59,297 bases of DNA from positions 1 through 59,297 of the forward strand of contig JAKLJP010000045.1 in NCBI GenBank assembly GCA_023151115.1. The letters are read 5' to 3'. Below, piece after piece: positions 22,332-31,823 of the stretch (positions within the stretch are counted from its first letter, which is position 1; every line of letters starts with the position of its first letter). The position numbers and the translations under genes are program-made. Source of the stretch: Anaerolineae bacterium. Its GTDB lineage: Bacteria > Chloroflexota > Anaerolineae > 4572-78 > J111. The notes under the pieces were generated by a model, which worked only from the letters and a program-made list of their open reading frames with translations, was not told the origin of the DNA and made no database searches.

Positions 22332-23519
22332 CTACTTATTCTCTGTTAAAAAAGTGATAGCCCGCTCCAACTGTGGATCACGATTGTTGGCTCGGTCTTC
22401 TTCGGAAATCAAGACCTCGATATCGGGGGTTAAACCTTTGCCGTCAATAGCGTTGTTGTTGGGAGTAAACCACTTGGCTACGGTTACGTGCAGGCGCGAA
22501 GCATCCGACAGTTCGTAAATTAGCTGGACGCTGCCTTTGCCAAAGGTTTTTTCACCAATGAGGGTGGCCCGTTTGTAATCCTGCAACGCCCCGGCCACAA
22601 TCTCGCTGGCGCTGGCGGTACCGCCGTTAACCAATAGCACCAGGGGTTGATCTAACGCTTTGCCTCCGGCCCGGACATCATAAACGCGCTCACCCTCGCT
22701 CTTGCGATCTTCACGCAGCACCACCCCTTCGCGCAGAAATTGGCTGGCTACATCTACAGCCGTCTCCAGTAAACCGCCGCCATTGTTGCGCAAATCCAAA
22801 ATGTAAGACTCCGCTCCCTGCTGCGACAACTCCTCAAAAGCGCGATCCAACTCTTTGTTACTGCGCTCGGTAAAAGAGGTCAATTGAATATAGCCAATTT
22901 TAGGGGCTTCCTCCAAAATTCGCCACTGGGCGCTGGGGGTTTCGATGGGCGCGCGCTCGATGGTGATATCAAGCGGTTTTTCAGCCCCAGCTCGCTCAAC
23001 TGTTATAGTAACGGGGGTGCCGATTTCGCCCTTGATCCATTTGATAATATCCTCCGTTGGCATGTCGGGGGTAACAGGTCGACCATCAACCGCCAGCAGC
23101 ATATCGCCCTTGAGCAGTCCAGCTTTTTCGGCGGCTTGATCAGGCATCGGGTCCAGGATAACTTTGCCCGCTTCATCGCGCTGAATAAAAGCGCCAATGC
23201 CCCCAAATTGACCCTCCAACTGGGCCTTTTCTTCCGCCGCCGATTCCGGTTCGATAAACAAAGTGTAAGGATCATTGAGAGTTGCCAGCGCACCTCTGAT
23301 TGCGCCATAGGTAGCGACCGGGCCGTTGGGGATTTCACCATAGAACTGTTCTTCCACCCGGTGCCATACCTCCCAATACAGCGCCAATGAGTCAACTTCA
23401 GCCTCATCCGGCTGGTCGTCAACCACATAATCGCGGACCGCATAACCTGCGCCCGCACCCATGATGAAGATAAACAGGGCTATCAGGGTAGTCAGGGCAA
23501 TCTTTATGGCTATTTGCAT
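22332..23519 (-). CDS. S41 family carboxyl-terminal processing protease (CtpA type), copy 2
   Basis: From the ATG at 23517-23519 (GGAAAG eight bases before it) the product has 395 residues: a membrane helix at 4-28, a helical part with VEEQFYGEIPNGPVATYGAIRGALATL, a PDZ domain with GGIGAFIQRDE and DMPTEDIIKWIKG, then LRNNGGGLLETAVD, NGGTASASEIVAGALQD with the catalytic Ser, and TFGKGSVQ with the Lys. An open frame upstream to 23627 is only MITE-side sequence. It and copy 1 are clear tandem paralogues, with the same order of motifs and the same GEIP.G..YGAI.G start. Confidence 0.93.
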   Translation of the reverse strand: MQIAIKIALTTLIALFIFIMGAGAGYAVRDYVVDDQPDEAEVDSLALYWEVWHRVEEQFYGEIPNGPVATYGAIRGALATLNDPYTLFIEPESAAEEKAQLEGQFGGIGAFIQRDEAGKVILDPMPDQAAEKAGLLKGDMLLAVDGRPVTPDMPTEDIIKWIKGEIGTPVTITVERAGAEKPLDITIERAPIETPSAQWRILEEAPKIGYIQLTSFTERSNKELDRAFEELSQQGAESYILDLRNNGGGLLETAVDVASQFLREGVVLREDRKSEGERVYDVRAGGKALDQPLVLLVNGGTASASEIVAGALQDYKRATLIGEKTFGKGSVQLIYELSDASRLHVTVAKWFTPNNNAIDGKGLTPDIEVLISEEDRANNRDPQLERAITFLTENK

Positions 23520-23562
23520 AGATGGCTTTCCAAGAGAAATAATACATTTATTTTGTGGGAAA

Positions 23563-23591
23563 ATTGTAGCATGGATGGGAGGGGGTCGCAA
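23563..23591 (-). promoter_or_regulatory. Promoter of S41 protease copy 2
   Basis: On the minus strand TTGCGA (complement of 23586-23591) stands 17 bases before TACAAT (complement of 23563-23568). Transcription would start near 23556, giving a leader of about 37 bases. The rest of 23520-23872 holds the MITE below and no gene. Confidence 0.6.
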
Positions 23592-23644
23592 ACTAAAATT
23601 GCAGCCCATCATCTGCGCTTCAAACAAGTGGAACCAATCTCAGA

Positions 23645-23730
23645 AACTGTCTGAAAAGTGGCTGAGACAGGAGTGCAAACCTTGGTTTGCCGGGCAAGGC
23701 AAGCCTTGCACTCCAACTTTTCAGACAGCC
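23645..23730. mobile_element. 86-bp palindromic MITE with 7-bp target duplication
   Basis: CTGTCTGAAAAGT (23647-23659) and ACTTTTCAGACAG (23716-23728) are perfect 13-bp inverted repeats near the ends. Inside lies a second pair, GGAGTGCAA and TTGCACTCC. TCTCAGA flanks the block directly at 23638-23644 and 23731-23737, which fits a 7-bp target-site duplication. The two outermost bases differ (AA against GG). No coding capacity. Confidence 0.7.
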
Positions 23731-23872
23731 TCTCAGACCTCAAAAATTAAGTCTATTATACTCAACTCAATAAAAATTTACTCAACGCTAAAACTTCTAA
23801 CAACCTCCGCCATCGAAATGATGGCCTAACCAGGCCCAAAAAGTGGCATCTTTGTTGTTTTGAGGTAAAATC

Positions 23873-24718
23873 TTGCCGGAAAAGAGCGCAAAACCCATGA
23901 TTTTTTTGAACGAGACCGTAGCCTTTGCTCTGGAGACTGACAACCTCCCCGTTGGTTTTTACCCTTTGGTTGAACTCCCCCTAGTGATTATGGTGGGCCT
24001 GACCGGGGTGGGTAAGTCAACGGTTCTGCAACTCCTGCCGGAGCAGGGTCTCCGGTTTACCCTTTTACCCAACCGGCGCGATATTACCAACCAAATCATT
24101 ATCGCTTCGCTCCAGGCGGAAGCCGGGCAGCCGGTTGGCCCTGTGACCGACCGGCTGGAGCGGTTTGAGTACACGGCTCGCTATCGAGACAAATTTCCCG
24201 GCGGCATGGCCCACGCCCTGAGCCGGCTGGTCATCAACACTGCTGCTGCCCAATCCTTACTTATTTTTGACGGGCTGCGCGGCCTGAACGAAGTTCAACA
24301 TGCCGTCACTTATTTTCCCCTGGCTCGCTTTGTTGTGCTGGACGCCCCTGATACCGTCCGCCTCACCCGCCTGTTGAATCGGGGTGATGTTTTTGATGTG
24401 ACCAGCAGCAAAATTCAGGCCGATTTGCCAGCCAGCCAGGATTTGATAGCTGCTTTGCGGGATATACCGTATGTTGACGCCGTTTTTAACGAAGAAAACC
24501 TGCACCAGATTGCCACTGGCGCTCGCCTGGCCCAAATTCCGGTGGATGAAGTGGTCCAAAAAATATCCATTATTGTCAAAGAGCGGCGCAATTATGACTC
24601 CAGTACAGCGCGGGTTCATTTAACCCACGTCCTGCCCCCGCAGCAGGTGCTGGTGGTTGATACGGCCAGCCATCCGGCCCGAGCTGTCGCAGAAAAGATT
24701 GCTCACTGGTTAGAATAA
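23873..24718 (+). CDS. P-loop NTPase of unknown role
   Basis: The 281-residue protein has a Walker A motif GLTGVGKST (42-50) after a strand VIMVGL, and LLIFDGL near 138, a probable Walker B. The fold around them (ALL motifs of a nucleoside/nucleotide kinase-like protein, FVVLDAPDTVRLTRLLNR at about 165-182, which reads as a lid and adenine-binding region) suggests an adenylate-kinase-like P-loop enzyme. I cannot name the substrate. TTG at 23873 has GAGGT seven bases before it and is preferred; the ATG at 23897 is a second choice with a poorer site. It is followed after 8 bases by the enolase-superfamily gene, with which it is presumably co-transcribed. Confidence 0.7.
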   Translation: MPEKSAKPMIFLNETVAFALETDNLPVGFYPLVELPLVIMVGLTGVGKSTVLQLLPEQGLRFTLLPNRRDITNQIIIASLQAEAGQPVGPVTDRLERFEYTARYRDKFPGGMAHALSRLVINTAAAQSLLIFDGLRGLNEVQHAVTYFPLARFVVLDAPDTVRLTRLLNRGDVFDVTSSKIQADLPASQDLIAALRDIPYVDAVFNEENLHQIATGARLAQIPVDEVVQKISIIVKERRNYDSSTARVHLTHVLPPQQVLVVDTASHPARAVAEKIAHWLE

Positions 24719-24726
24719 CAAACGAT

Positions 24727-25818
24727 ATGCCAAAAATTGCCCGGATTGAGACCATTCCCTTTCGGCTGCCCATGGCCGGCGCGTTAAGTTGGGGCAAAGC
24801 CAGCCGGATGGACACCCTGGAGCACGTACTCGTGCGAGTTGTGACCGACACCGGCCAGGTAGGGTTGGCCGAAGCCCCCCCCCGCCCCACCATTTACGGC
24901 GAAACCCCCGAGTCGGTCCAGGTCATTATTCAAAAACATCTTGCTCCCCAACTGCTTGGCCTGGACATTACCGACCTGACCGGGGCCAACCGGCGCATGG
25001 CGACCATTGCCAACAACCACACGGCCAAGGGCGCGCTGGATATGGCCCTGCACGAAGCTCTGGCGGCCTGCCAGGGGCAAAATCTACTTGAGTATCTGAA
25101 CCCGCCGATCCGTAAAATAAAAGTCTCCTACATCCTGGGCATTGCGGACCCGGCGACTATGCTGGCCGAAGCCAAAGCGGTTTATGAGCAGGGCGTGCGC
25201 GTGCTCAAGGTCAAGGTCGGGCGCAATCTGGCCGGCGACCTGACCCTCATCCGCCAGCTACAGACTGAGTTCGAAGGCGGTCAGCTTGAGCTATACGCCG
25301 ATGCCAATGAAGGTTTGCGCCCGGAAGAGGCCCTGACGCAGTTGCGCCAACTGGCCGATTTGGGTGTGCTCTATGTCGAGGAACCGCTGCCGGTTGAGCT
25401 GATTTCAGAACGAGCTAGTCTACGCGCCGCCCAAATTTTGCCCCTCATCGCCGACGACAGTACCTTTACCCTGCGCGACTTGGCCCGCGAGTTGCACTTT
25501 GATACCTTTGACATTCTCAACATCAAAACAGCCCGAACCGGCTACACCCAATCGCTGCAAATGTTGGCGGCGGCCCGGCAGCAGGATAAAGGGGTGATGG
25601 TTGGCTCGCAGGCCAGTTCGACGTTGGGTACTATCCGCGCGGCCATCTTTGCCGGGCTGGCGGGGATTGAGTACCCTTCGGAGTTAAGTTTTTTTCTCAA
25701 ACTGGAAGATGAGATTGTCAATCGGCCGATTGAGTTAAAAGAAGGTTATCTCGACCTGGATAGGCTAGTTGGGATTACGGTAGATGAGGAACGACTGAAG
25801 GCATTTATTGTCCCCTGA
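24727..25818 (+). CDS. Enolase-superfamily enzyme (mandelate racemase / muconate lactonizing type)
   Basis: The 363-residue protein has the capping domain (RIETIPFRLPMAGALSWGK) and a barrel with the superfamily residues in order: KVK (Lys161, Lys163), metal ligands Asp192 in ADAN, Glu218 in VEEP and Asp243/244 in ADD, and Lys267 in NIKTAR. Two lysines facing each other across the metal are the muconate-lactonizing subgroup, which includes dipeptide epimerases, o-succinylbenzoate synthase and N-acylamino acid racemases. The late MVGSQASSTLGT fits this subgroup. The substrate is open. It lies 8 bases after the P-loop gene, and ends before the convergent polysaccharide locus. Confidence 0.87.
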   Translation: MPKIARIETIPFRLPMAGALSWGKASRMDTLEHVLVRVVTDTGQVGLAEAPPRPTIYGETPESVQVIIQKHLAPQLLGLDITDLTGANRRMATIANNHTAKGALDMALHEALAACQGQNLLEYLNPPIRKIKVSYILGIADPATMLAEAKAVYEQGVRVLKVKVGRNLAGDLTLIRQLQTEFEGGQLELYADANEGLRPEEALTQLRQLADLGVLYVEEPLPVELISERASLRAAQILPLIADDSTFTLRDLARELHFDTFDILNIKTARTGYTQSLQMLAAARQQDKGVMVGSQASSTLGTIRAAIFAGLAGIEYPSELSFFLKLEDEIVNRPIELKEGYLDLDRLVGITVDEERLKAFIVP

Positions 25819-25896
25819 TTCAACGATTTAAAAATGGGGTCCAGAGCTTGTTTTGGCAAAAATCAAAGCAAGCCTTAGACTCCTGGTTCCGGCCGA

Positions 25897-28800
25897 TTAG
25901 GGTCCCCAGGAAATACGCTCGTTGATCCACTCTCGATCGCCAGTACCCCAGGGAGCGTTAGTGGGCAGGTCAAATAGCTTTTGAACCTCGCCGCCCACAG
26001 CCGGGGCCGCCCAAATTGCCCACTGCCCGCCCCGATTAGAAACAAACGCGACCCAGTAGCCGTCGGGGGAGAGGGTGGGGAGGCCATCGTCGGAGTTGGG
26101 GCTGTTTGATAGGTTCCTTACCCCGTCGCCGTTTAGGTCCATCACATAAGCTTCCCAATTGCCATCGCGAAGGGAGGTAAAAGCAATCAGATTTCCTTTG
26201 CTATCTGAAGGAGTATCACTGGTATCCAGCGTTAACTGCCGCGGAATAAAACCATCGCTAAAACCCTTGGTGGAGGCCGAAGGAACACTATAAATACCAC
26301 ACAATCGTGAACCAGCCCAGGTATTGCAGCCTTTGTAGGCAATCATATCATTGCTGGTCCAAACAGGGTGGGTTCCTTGGATTTCGCCCATTTGGCCGGC
26401 CGGCACCAAAACGCCTAGATTGGGAATATCGCGGCAGCGGGGTTCCTTTTCCTCATGGGGTGGCATGAGGCCACATTGCACAAAGATAAACGGTTTGTGA
26501 ACGCCGGTATAGTACCACCTATTTTCCTTATACACAGGTTCTGGCCTACCATATGTTAATTCCGCGTTGCCATATACGACCCGATTGCCATACATATCGT
26601 AAAATGGATGAGCGTCACGGGGCGCGTCGGATATCTGTTTTTCCATTCCATCAAGCGGGTTATATTCATAAACATTTTCCGTCCCGCCTCCCTCGCGGTT
26701 TATAAGCAGTCGCTGTCCATCCCAGCGAAAATTTGGTTGGCGGGCATACGGAATTCTGATAATTTCTTGACCCTGTGGCAAGGTAAAAATGTAAACATCA
26801 TAAGTGGTCTGGTTATTGTCAATAGGTACTGCCAATTTGCCACTCAAATTGCTCACCCTCACAGGCGGGGCGAGTTCTGTAGGGATTACAGTGGCAAGAT
26901 TATCGGACGGCAGACTATTGAGCGGAATATCTAACGGGTCAAATTCCCAGGAAAGTTGAGGGGTGATGGTTAGACCCGTACTATTCACTGATCTATGGCC
27001 TTGAACGGCCAAGATGTTCACACCCTCAACCAAATGGCTAAGGTAGTCAGTGAGACCAATCACTTCCGAGGTAGAGCCGGTCTGGTCGGTTGCCAATAGA
27101 TCATAAAAGACAGGTGAGCCGGGTTGCCCTAGATTACGCCGAACCACCTCGACACCGTTAAGGTAGGCAACAAAACCTCCCTCATAGTTAATCTTCAGGT
27201 TTAATTTGCTCAGAGAGGCAGAATCGGTGATAGTGAAAGTGCGTCGCATGAAGACAGCCCTTGTTTCGCCCGAGGGCAATACGGCTAAAGTAACGCCGGA
27301 TGCAGTGATTGGCCGCTGTACCAAAACAGGCGCGCCCTCAACCGGAATCAAAGGGACTGCCAAGCTCAAATCGGTGGTATGCTTCCCCGGCCCATAGCCG
27401 ATGCTGGTTGGCCCAGAAAGCCAATTACTATCATCAAAGTCAATTGCCGTCCAGGTGACGGGAGGTTCTGACCAGCCCGGTATATAACGCCAAATATCTC
27501 CTTCTCTGATCAAGTCACCCCGGGCTGAGCTGGCTGTAGGAACAACAGTTTCAGTCGGTTGTCTGGGAGTAAATGCCAGTGATCCGGACATTGTATCATG
27601 GGGCAGCTCAGAATCTAGGGCAAAATTCTTACCCCAGGCTGTCCAACAAAAATGTGTAGTATTAGCTAATAGGTTATATGGAACCAACATCACCACCGTC
27701 TTGCTGCCAGCCGAATTGTTTACCGCTACCAACCCAATACGCTCTAACTTTTTTTGCGTTTCGTTCCAAACACTCAATTGAGCGCGCCCTTGTTCATGGT
27801 CATAATCAACTGTATATTCTGCCCCTTTATAATTTCCACGAGAATTACCAGTATCGGCTTGACAGTCAACATCCATATTCAAAATAAAGTTTAAGGGCGT
27901 ACCGACTGCGGGCAGAGCTTCTACCATATAGAAAATAATTTTGAGGCCATTACCTTCGTCTTCAAGAGCAACGTTCAACAAATCGTAATATAAAAAAGGA
28001 ACATCGCCTCTCTCATCAGCTACAACCCACTGGGTAGTATAGGGCTGAACAATAATTTCCTTCTTCTGAATCTCTTCTTGAGCCGGGATAACAATACCCA
28101 CATTTTTGCCAACATTCTTCCATGTAGCCCAAGCATGCGCCTTCAGAGTAGAAGCTAGAGTATCTGCGGCCACGACTTTAACCTTCAAAGAATCTGTATC
28201 TGCCCGTTGTACCAATTCTGAGGTAAAAAAAGAGACTTCGCGACTGTCGAAATTGGAAGTAAAGGAAGGCGGCGCTTCGGCGGACAAAAAAGTTGCAGCT
28301 TCGGGTAGGGCAAAGTTGATCCTTAAATCCCACATACGCAAACTGCCCCTATTGCGTGGATAGATAGTATAAGTGATCAGGTTATCAGCCACCGTCGCCT
28401 CAAGGGTTAGTTGCAGGCGGGAGCCAGGCGGTCCTTCCCAAGCGATGGGTGTTTGGGTAGTATCAATAGAGACATCTTTTGTGAGATAGTCACCAGGCAG
28501 GTTTCCTTCCCAGGCAATCCAGGAATGAGTGGTAATCACTGTTGTAGAGGGGTTAATAATCTCAACAACAAAGGTGGCATCGCCTGTACGGATGCGCTCG
28601 TATAGTACCGGAATAAAAAATGTCACTTCAAGTCCATCGAATTTACTCTCGATAGAAGGAATGGTTTTTGCTTCTACAAAACGGGTATTCGCCGGCAAAG
28701 GAATCTTGATAGCAATATTGGTCATCTGCCAATCCACTTTTGGTGCAAACCGGAAGCTATAAGTAATCTTGCCGTCAGCGTAGGTAGGAATTAATGTATA

Positions 28801-28899
28801 ATTGAAGGGTGGCCACTGGGCATTGGCTGGCTCAGCCCTAAAAATTCCCAGGCCAATAAATATTGACAAGGTTAATATCAACTTATAATAGATCCTCAT
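25897..28899 (-). CDS. Large secreted multidomain protein with C-terminal PD40 beta-propeller
   Basis: The 1000-residue product has a signal peptide ending near AEPANA (27). Two similar beta domains follow (about 30-145 and 155-265, each with a Y(S/T)(F/I)-type strand pattern and a closing HxWxxW), then a carbohydrate-binding-like region (about 300-440), a jellyroll-like domain starting TWTAIDFDDSNWLSG (about 480-640, with YLNGVEVVRRNLG) and a TolB/PD40 propeller (about 690-1000; LSPDGYWVAFVSNRGGQWAIW). It is exported and could bind sugar. It is the last gene of the polysaccharide locus, 33 bases after a GT4 gene, and may be a surface partner of the polymer. No catalytic residues are recognised. 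Confidence 0.8.
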   Translation of the reverse strand: MRIYYKLILTLSIFIGLGIFRAEPANAQWPPFNYTLIPTYADGKITYSFRFAPKVDWQMTNIAIKIPLPANTRFVEAKTIPSIESKFDGLEVTFFIPVLYERIRTGDATFVVEIINPSTTVITTHSWIAWEGNLPGDYLTKDVSIDTTQTPIAWEGPPGSRLQLTLEATVADNLITYTIYPRNRGSLRMWDLRINFALPEAATFLSAEAPPSFTSNFDSREVSFFTSELVQRADTDSLKVKVVAADTLASTLKAHAWATWKNVGKNVGIVIPAQEEIQKKEIIVQPYTTQWVVADERGDVPFLYYDLLNVALEDEGNGLKIIFYMVEALPAVGTPLNFILNMDVDCQADTGNSRGNYKGAEYTVDYDHEQGRAQLSVWNETQKKLERIGLVAVNNSAGSKTVVMLVPYNLLANTTHFCWTAWGKNFALDSELPHDTMSGSLAFTPRQPTETVVPTASSARGDLIREGDIWRYIPGWSEPPVTWTAIDFDDSNWLSGPTSIGYGPGKHTTDLSLAVPLIPVEGAPVLVQRPITASGVTLAVLPSGETRAVFMRRTFTITDSASLSKLNLKINYEGGFVAYLNGVEVVRRNLGQPGSPVFYDLLATDQTGSTSEVIGLTDYLSHLVEGVNILAVQGHRSVNSTGLTITPQLSWEFDPLDIPLNSLPSDNLATVIPTELAPPVRVSNLSGKLAVPIDNNQTTYDVYIFTLPQGQEIIRIPYARQPNFRWDGQRLLINREGGGTENVYEYNPLDGMEKQISDAPRDAHPFYDMYGNRVVYGNAELTYGRPEPVYKENRWYYTGVHKPFIFVQCGLMPPHEEKEPRCRDIPNLGVLVPAGQMGEIQGTHPVWTSNDMIAYKGCNTWAGSRLCGIYSVPSASTKGFSDGFIPRQLTLDTSDTPSDSKGNLIAFTSLRDGNWEAYVMDLNGDGVRNLSNSPNSDDGLPTLSPDGYWVAFVSNRGGQWAIWAAPAVGGEVQKLFDLPTNAPWGTGDREWINERISWGP

Positions 28900-28932
28900 A
28901 AAGCACCTTTTATCAAACTAAAATCCAAACTC

Positions 28933-30159
28933 TCACTCCGTTACAACCGATTTTTTAAGCATTTCTTTAGAGGTAAGCATGGCAATTTGAGCAAGATAAT
29001 TTGCACGTTGATTGACCCAATTGTGTTGATAATTGAAAGAACCAATATTTTGAGCTATAGTCATTCGGCGAGCTGAGTCATGCTTAAGGCGAAGGATACA
29101 ACGGCTAAGAGCCTCTACGTTCCCTGCTTCAAAGAACTCCACCATATCGGAATTAAAATAAGTCTCAATTACGGGGGTGCGAGCGACGATAGCCGGCAAA
29201 CCAAGTGCAGCGTATTCCATCAACTTGGTGGGTAAGATGCCATCAGTAAATATATCACGGCGATAGGGAACTAAGCCTACATCGGCTGAAAGGAGCAGGT
29301 TGGGTAGTTCCTTTATAGAGATGAGTGACGTGCTGAAATGAACATTATCTTGCAAGTCAAGCTCATCAACTAACTTTTCCAACGCAGATAGATACTCACC
29401 GCGCCCATGGATAGTCAACTCAATATTGGGCACTTCACTCCGCACTTGAGCCAGAGCACGCAAAGCCAGATCAATGCCATACCGATAAGTTAAGGTACCG
29501 TGATAGAGCAAGTGAAAAGAGTTGTTCTGGCGTAGTGAAGGCTGGGTCCGCTTAAATATATTATCATCGGCAACATTCATAACCACAAAGCATTTAGTGG
29601 GGGACACCCCTCGCTGGATAAGGGTCTGCCGCCACAATTCGGAAACGGTGATAACACGATTAGCAAAGCGACAGCTTAACCACTCTTGCAAACGAATTAA
29701 CCGTACCGGCCAGCTATTCAAATCACTTTTGAAACGTGAGGCGTAAAACTCTGGCATTAAATCATGAATATCCAGAATCACGGGGGTCCCCATCAAGCGG
29801 GGTAAAATTGCTGTAAAAACTAAAAAATCAGGCAAATTGTGAATCTGGATCACTTGATAACGATGCAGAAAATAAAGCTGGCTCAACTTAAAGAAAGCCA
29901 GAGTAAAAAAGGCTAAATATTCTAGCAGTTGCCCAGCCAAGCCCCGCTTTTTATCCCTATACACAGGTAAACGAAAGATTCTTATGGGGCCATTAATTTC
30001 AACAGCAGGCTCATCCGGGTGGCGCAGGCAGATTATATCTACGGCAGAGCCATTACTAACAAGCGCTTCTGTTTGGCGTTGGACTCTCGGCTCACCAACA
30101 GGATAGTAGTTATGAACCACCATACAATGGCGATGACGCGGTAAAGCAGGTTGACTCAT
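28933..30159 (-). CDS. Family 4 glycosyltransferase (GT-B)
   Basis: The 408-residue protein has the two Rossmann lobes of a retaining GT-B enzyme: VHNYYPVGEPRVQRQTEALV in the first lobe and YHGTLTYRYGIDLALRALAQV, IHGRGEY and GLVPYRRDIFTDGILPTKLMEYAALGLPAIVA in the second. The latter stretch carries the E...A.G.P nucleotide-sugar binding motif, with a Thr-Lys-Leu-Met-Glu start. It probably works on the cytoplasmic side in assembling the polysaccharide repeat. It overlaps the solute-binding lipoprotein gene by four bases (ATGA), an unusual partner for a sugar transferase. Acceptor and donor are unknown. Confidence 0.9.
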   Translation of the reverse strand: MSQPALPRHRHCMVVHNYYPVGEPRVQRQTEALVSNGSAVDIICLRHPDEPAVEINGPIRIFRLPVYRDKKRGLAGQLLEYLAFFTLAFFKLSQLYFLHRYQVIQIHNLPDFLVFTAILPRLMGTPVILDIHDLMPEFYASRFKSDLNSWPVRLIRLQEWLSCRFANRVITVSELWRQTLIQRGVSPTKCFVVMNVADDNIFKRTQPSLRQNNSFHLLYHGTLTYRYGIDLALRALAQVRSEVPNIELTIHGRGEYLSALEKLVDELDLQDNVHFSTSLISIKELPNLLLSADVGLVPYRRDIFTDGILPTKLMEYAALGLPAIVARTPVIETYFNSDMVEFFEAGNVEALSRCILRLKHDSARRMTIAQNIGSFNYQHNWVNQRANYLAQIAMLTSKEMLKKSVVTE

Positions 30160-31772
30160 TGGGTATCTTCTCCGGACAGATCTACATTTGAGGAAAGAGG
30201 GTAATACAGGTAAATTAAGCCATCAGGCCGAGGCTGCCAGTTTAAATTGGGGGTAACGGCATAAAAGTCATAGGGTCGTACCAACCAAATCCAGGGCGCT
30301 TCTTCATAAGCAATTTTCTGAGCTTGATGTAATAAACGAAGCCGACCCTGTTCATTAAAAGTATTTTTAGCTTTGGCCAGTGTTTCTTCAAAATCGGCAT
30401 TCAACCATTGGGTAGGATTAAAAGGAAAAGTATAAGATAAATTCTCGGTATCAGTCAAAGGATCCCCCCGTGAAGCTAAAGCTAACAGAAAAAGAGGGGC
30501 CGTCTGCCGGGGGGCTAAACGAGTAGTTACATAAGATTCCCATGCATAGGTTTGCACGTTCACTTGTACTCCAATTTGAGCCAGTTGTTTAGCAACGGCT
30601 TCAGCGATAGCTATATCATTGTAATAATGGTCCCTGGGGGTATCTAAAGTCACCGCGAAACCATCAGCGTAGCCAGCTTCAGCCAACAATTTGCGAGCCT
30701 GATCTAAATCATAAGGCCAAGGAGTTAGATCCGGGTCAGCGCCGGGAGGCAGCACCCAACTCCCATAACGTTGACCAAAACCGCCTCCGTATTCATTTAC
30801 TAATGCTTCTACATCTATGGCATAATTAAGCGCCTGACGTACTCTTTTATCAGCAAGTGGGGTTTCCGGATCAGGGCGTATACCAATAAACAATCGTTGT
30901 GTACTCTCTACCGACAAAAAGTTTGCAGAGGCAGCTTTGACAGCAGCAGCTTGGTCTGAGAGCAAATCGGCTACTATAGCCTCACCCTCCTGTAACACCT
31001 CTAAACGATCGGCAGGATTGGCCTGGTTATCAAAAATCAAGGTAGTGAAAAACGGCTCACCTTGCCAATAATTAGGGTTAGCTTCTAAAGTCAAAGGGTG
31101 GCCAGGGGTCCACTGTTGAATCTGATACGGTCCAGTACCTACAGGCTGAGTAGCCAACTGAGCCGATGGAGTTTGTTCATAATAGATGGGGGGGAGCATT
31201 TCTATACTGCTAATCAGGTAGGGCAAATTAGGGGCTGGTTCAACCGTATGAATACGCACCCTATAATCATCTACAATTTCAACAGCCTCAACATGGGCAT
31301 CTGTATAAAAAGTTTCCAGCGAGTCCGGCAGAGAATTGGCCCGCTCCAAAGAGAATTTAACTGCCTGAGCATTGAAGGTTTCTCCATTGTGAAAAATCAC
31401 ATCCTGGCGCAACTCAAACTCCCAAGTTTGGTCATTTACCAGGGTCCATTTCTGCGCCAACATCGGAGCTAATGAGAGATCGTCTTTAATCCAGATCAAA
31501 GTATCCCACAGGTGGGCGGCTACACTTTCTGCAGGATGCATCCCGACAAGATAATAAGGTTCCAGAGTCTGTAAAGGTCGCTGGGTAAGAATTACCAATT
31601 TTTCAGGAGCCTGCGCTGTGGAGGTCGGTGGTACTGAGATTGTTCCTGTAATAACTTCCTCTACAGAAGAGACAGAAGTGGCCGTAGGTGTGCCTGATAC
31701 TTCGGGTTGGTTAGAACATGCCCCTACTAAAAGCGCAATAATTAGCCACAAAAAGTTATAAGACTGTTTCAT
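30156..31772 (-). CDS. Peptide/oligosaccharide-type ABC solute-binding lipoprotein (SBP family 5)
   Basis: From ATG 31770-31772 the product has 538 residues with a lipobox VGAC (Cys19), a short Thr/Ser-rich linker, and the SBP_bac_5 fold: TLEPYYLVGMHPAESVAAHLWDTL, the WEFELRQDVIFHNGETFNAQ signature, YYWQGEPFF and a C-terminal IAYEEAPWIWL. Such proteins bind peptides or sugars for Opp-type ABC importers. No permease or ATPase lies in the window, and it is embedded, with ATGA coupling, in a polysaccharide gene cluster. It may bind polymer breakdown products or serve another function here. An in-frame GTG 15 bases upstream is less likely as start. Confidence 0.87.
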   Translation of the reverse strand: MKQSYNFLWLIIALLVGACSNQPEVSGTPTATSVSSVEEVITGTISVPPTSTAQAPEKLVILTQRPLQTLEPYYLVGMHPAESVAAHLWDTLIWIKDDLSLAPMLAQKWTLVNDQTWEFELRQDVIFHNGETFNAQAVKFSLERANSLPDSLETFYTDAHVEAVEIVDDYRVRIHTVEPAPNLPYLISSIEMLPPIYYEQTPSAQLATQPVGTGPYQIQQWTPGHPLTLEANPNYWQGEPFFTTLIFDNQANPADRLEVLQEGEAIVADLLSDQAAAVKAASANFLSVESTQRLFIGIRPDPETPLADKRVRQALNYAIDVEALVNEYGGGFGQRYGSWVLPPGADPDLTPWPYDLDQARKLLAEAGYADGFAVTLDTPRDHYYNDIAIAEAVAKQLAQIGVQVNVQTYAWESYVTTRLAPRQTAPLFLLALASRGDPLTDTENLSYTFPFNPTQWLNADFEETLAKAKNTFNEQGRLRLLHQAQKIAYEEAPWIWLVRPYDFYAVTPNLNWQPRPDGLIYLYYPLSSNVDLSGEDTQ

Positions 31773-31823
31773 AGGTGAACATCCCACTTTTTAGGTCTTA
31801 TTTCCAGGTATCAAAACAACATC

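Noticed and set aside
22884..23390. 168-residue plus-strand open frame
   Set aside because: It is antisense to the S41 protease copy 2, with no recognisable domain.
25819..25896. Bidirectional terminator between convergent genes
   Set aside because: GCTTG and CAAGC pair around 25850-25872, but the stem is only 5 bp and lacks a clear T tract.
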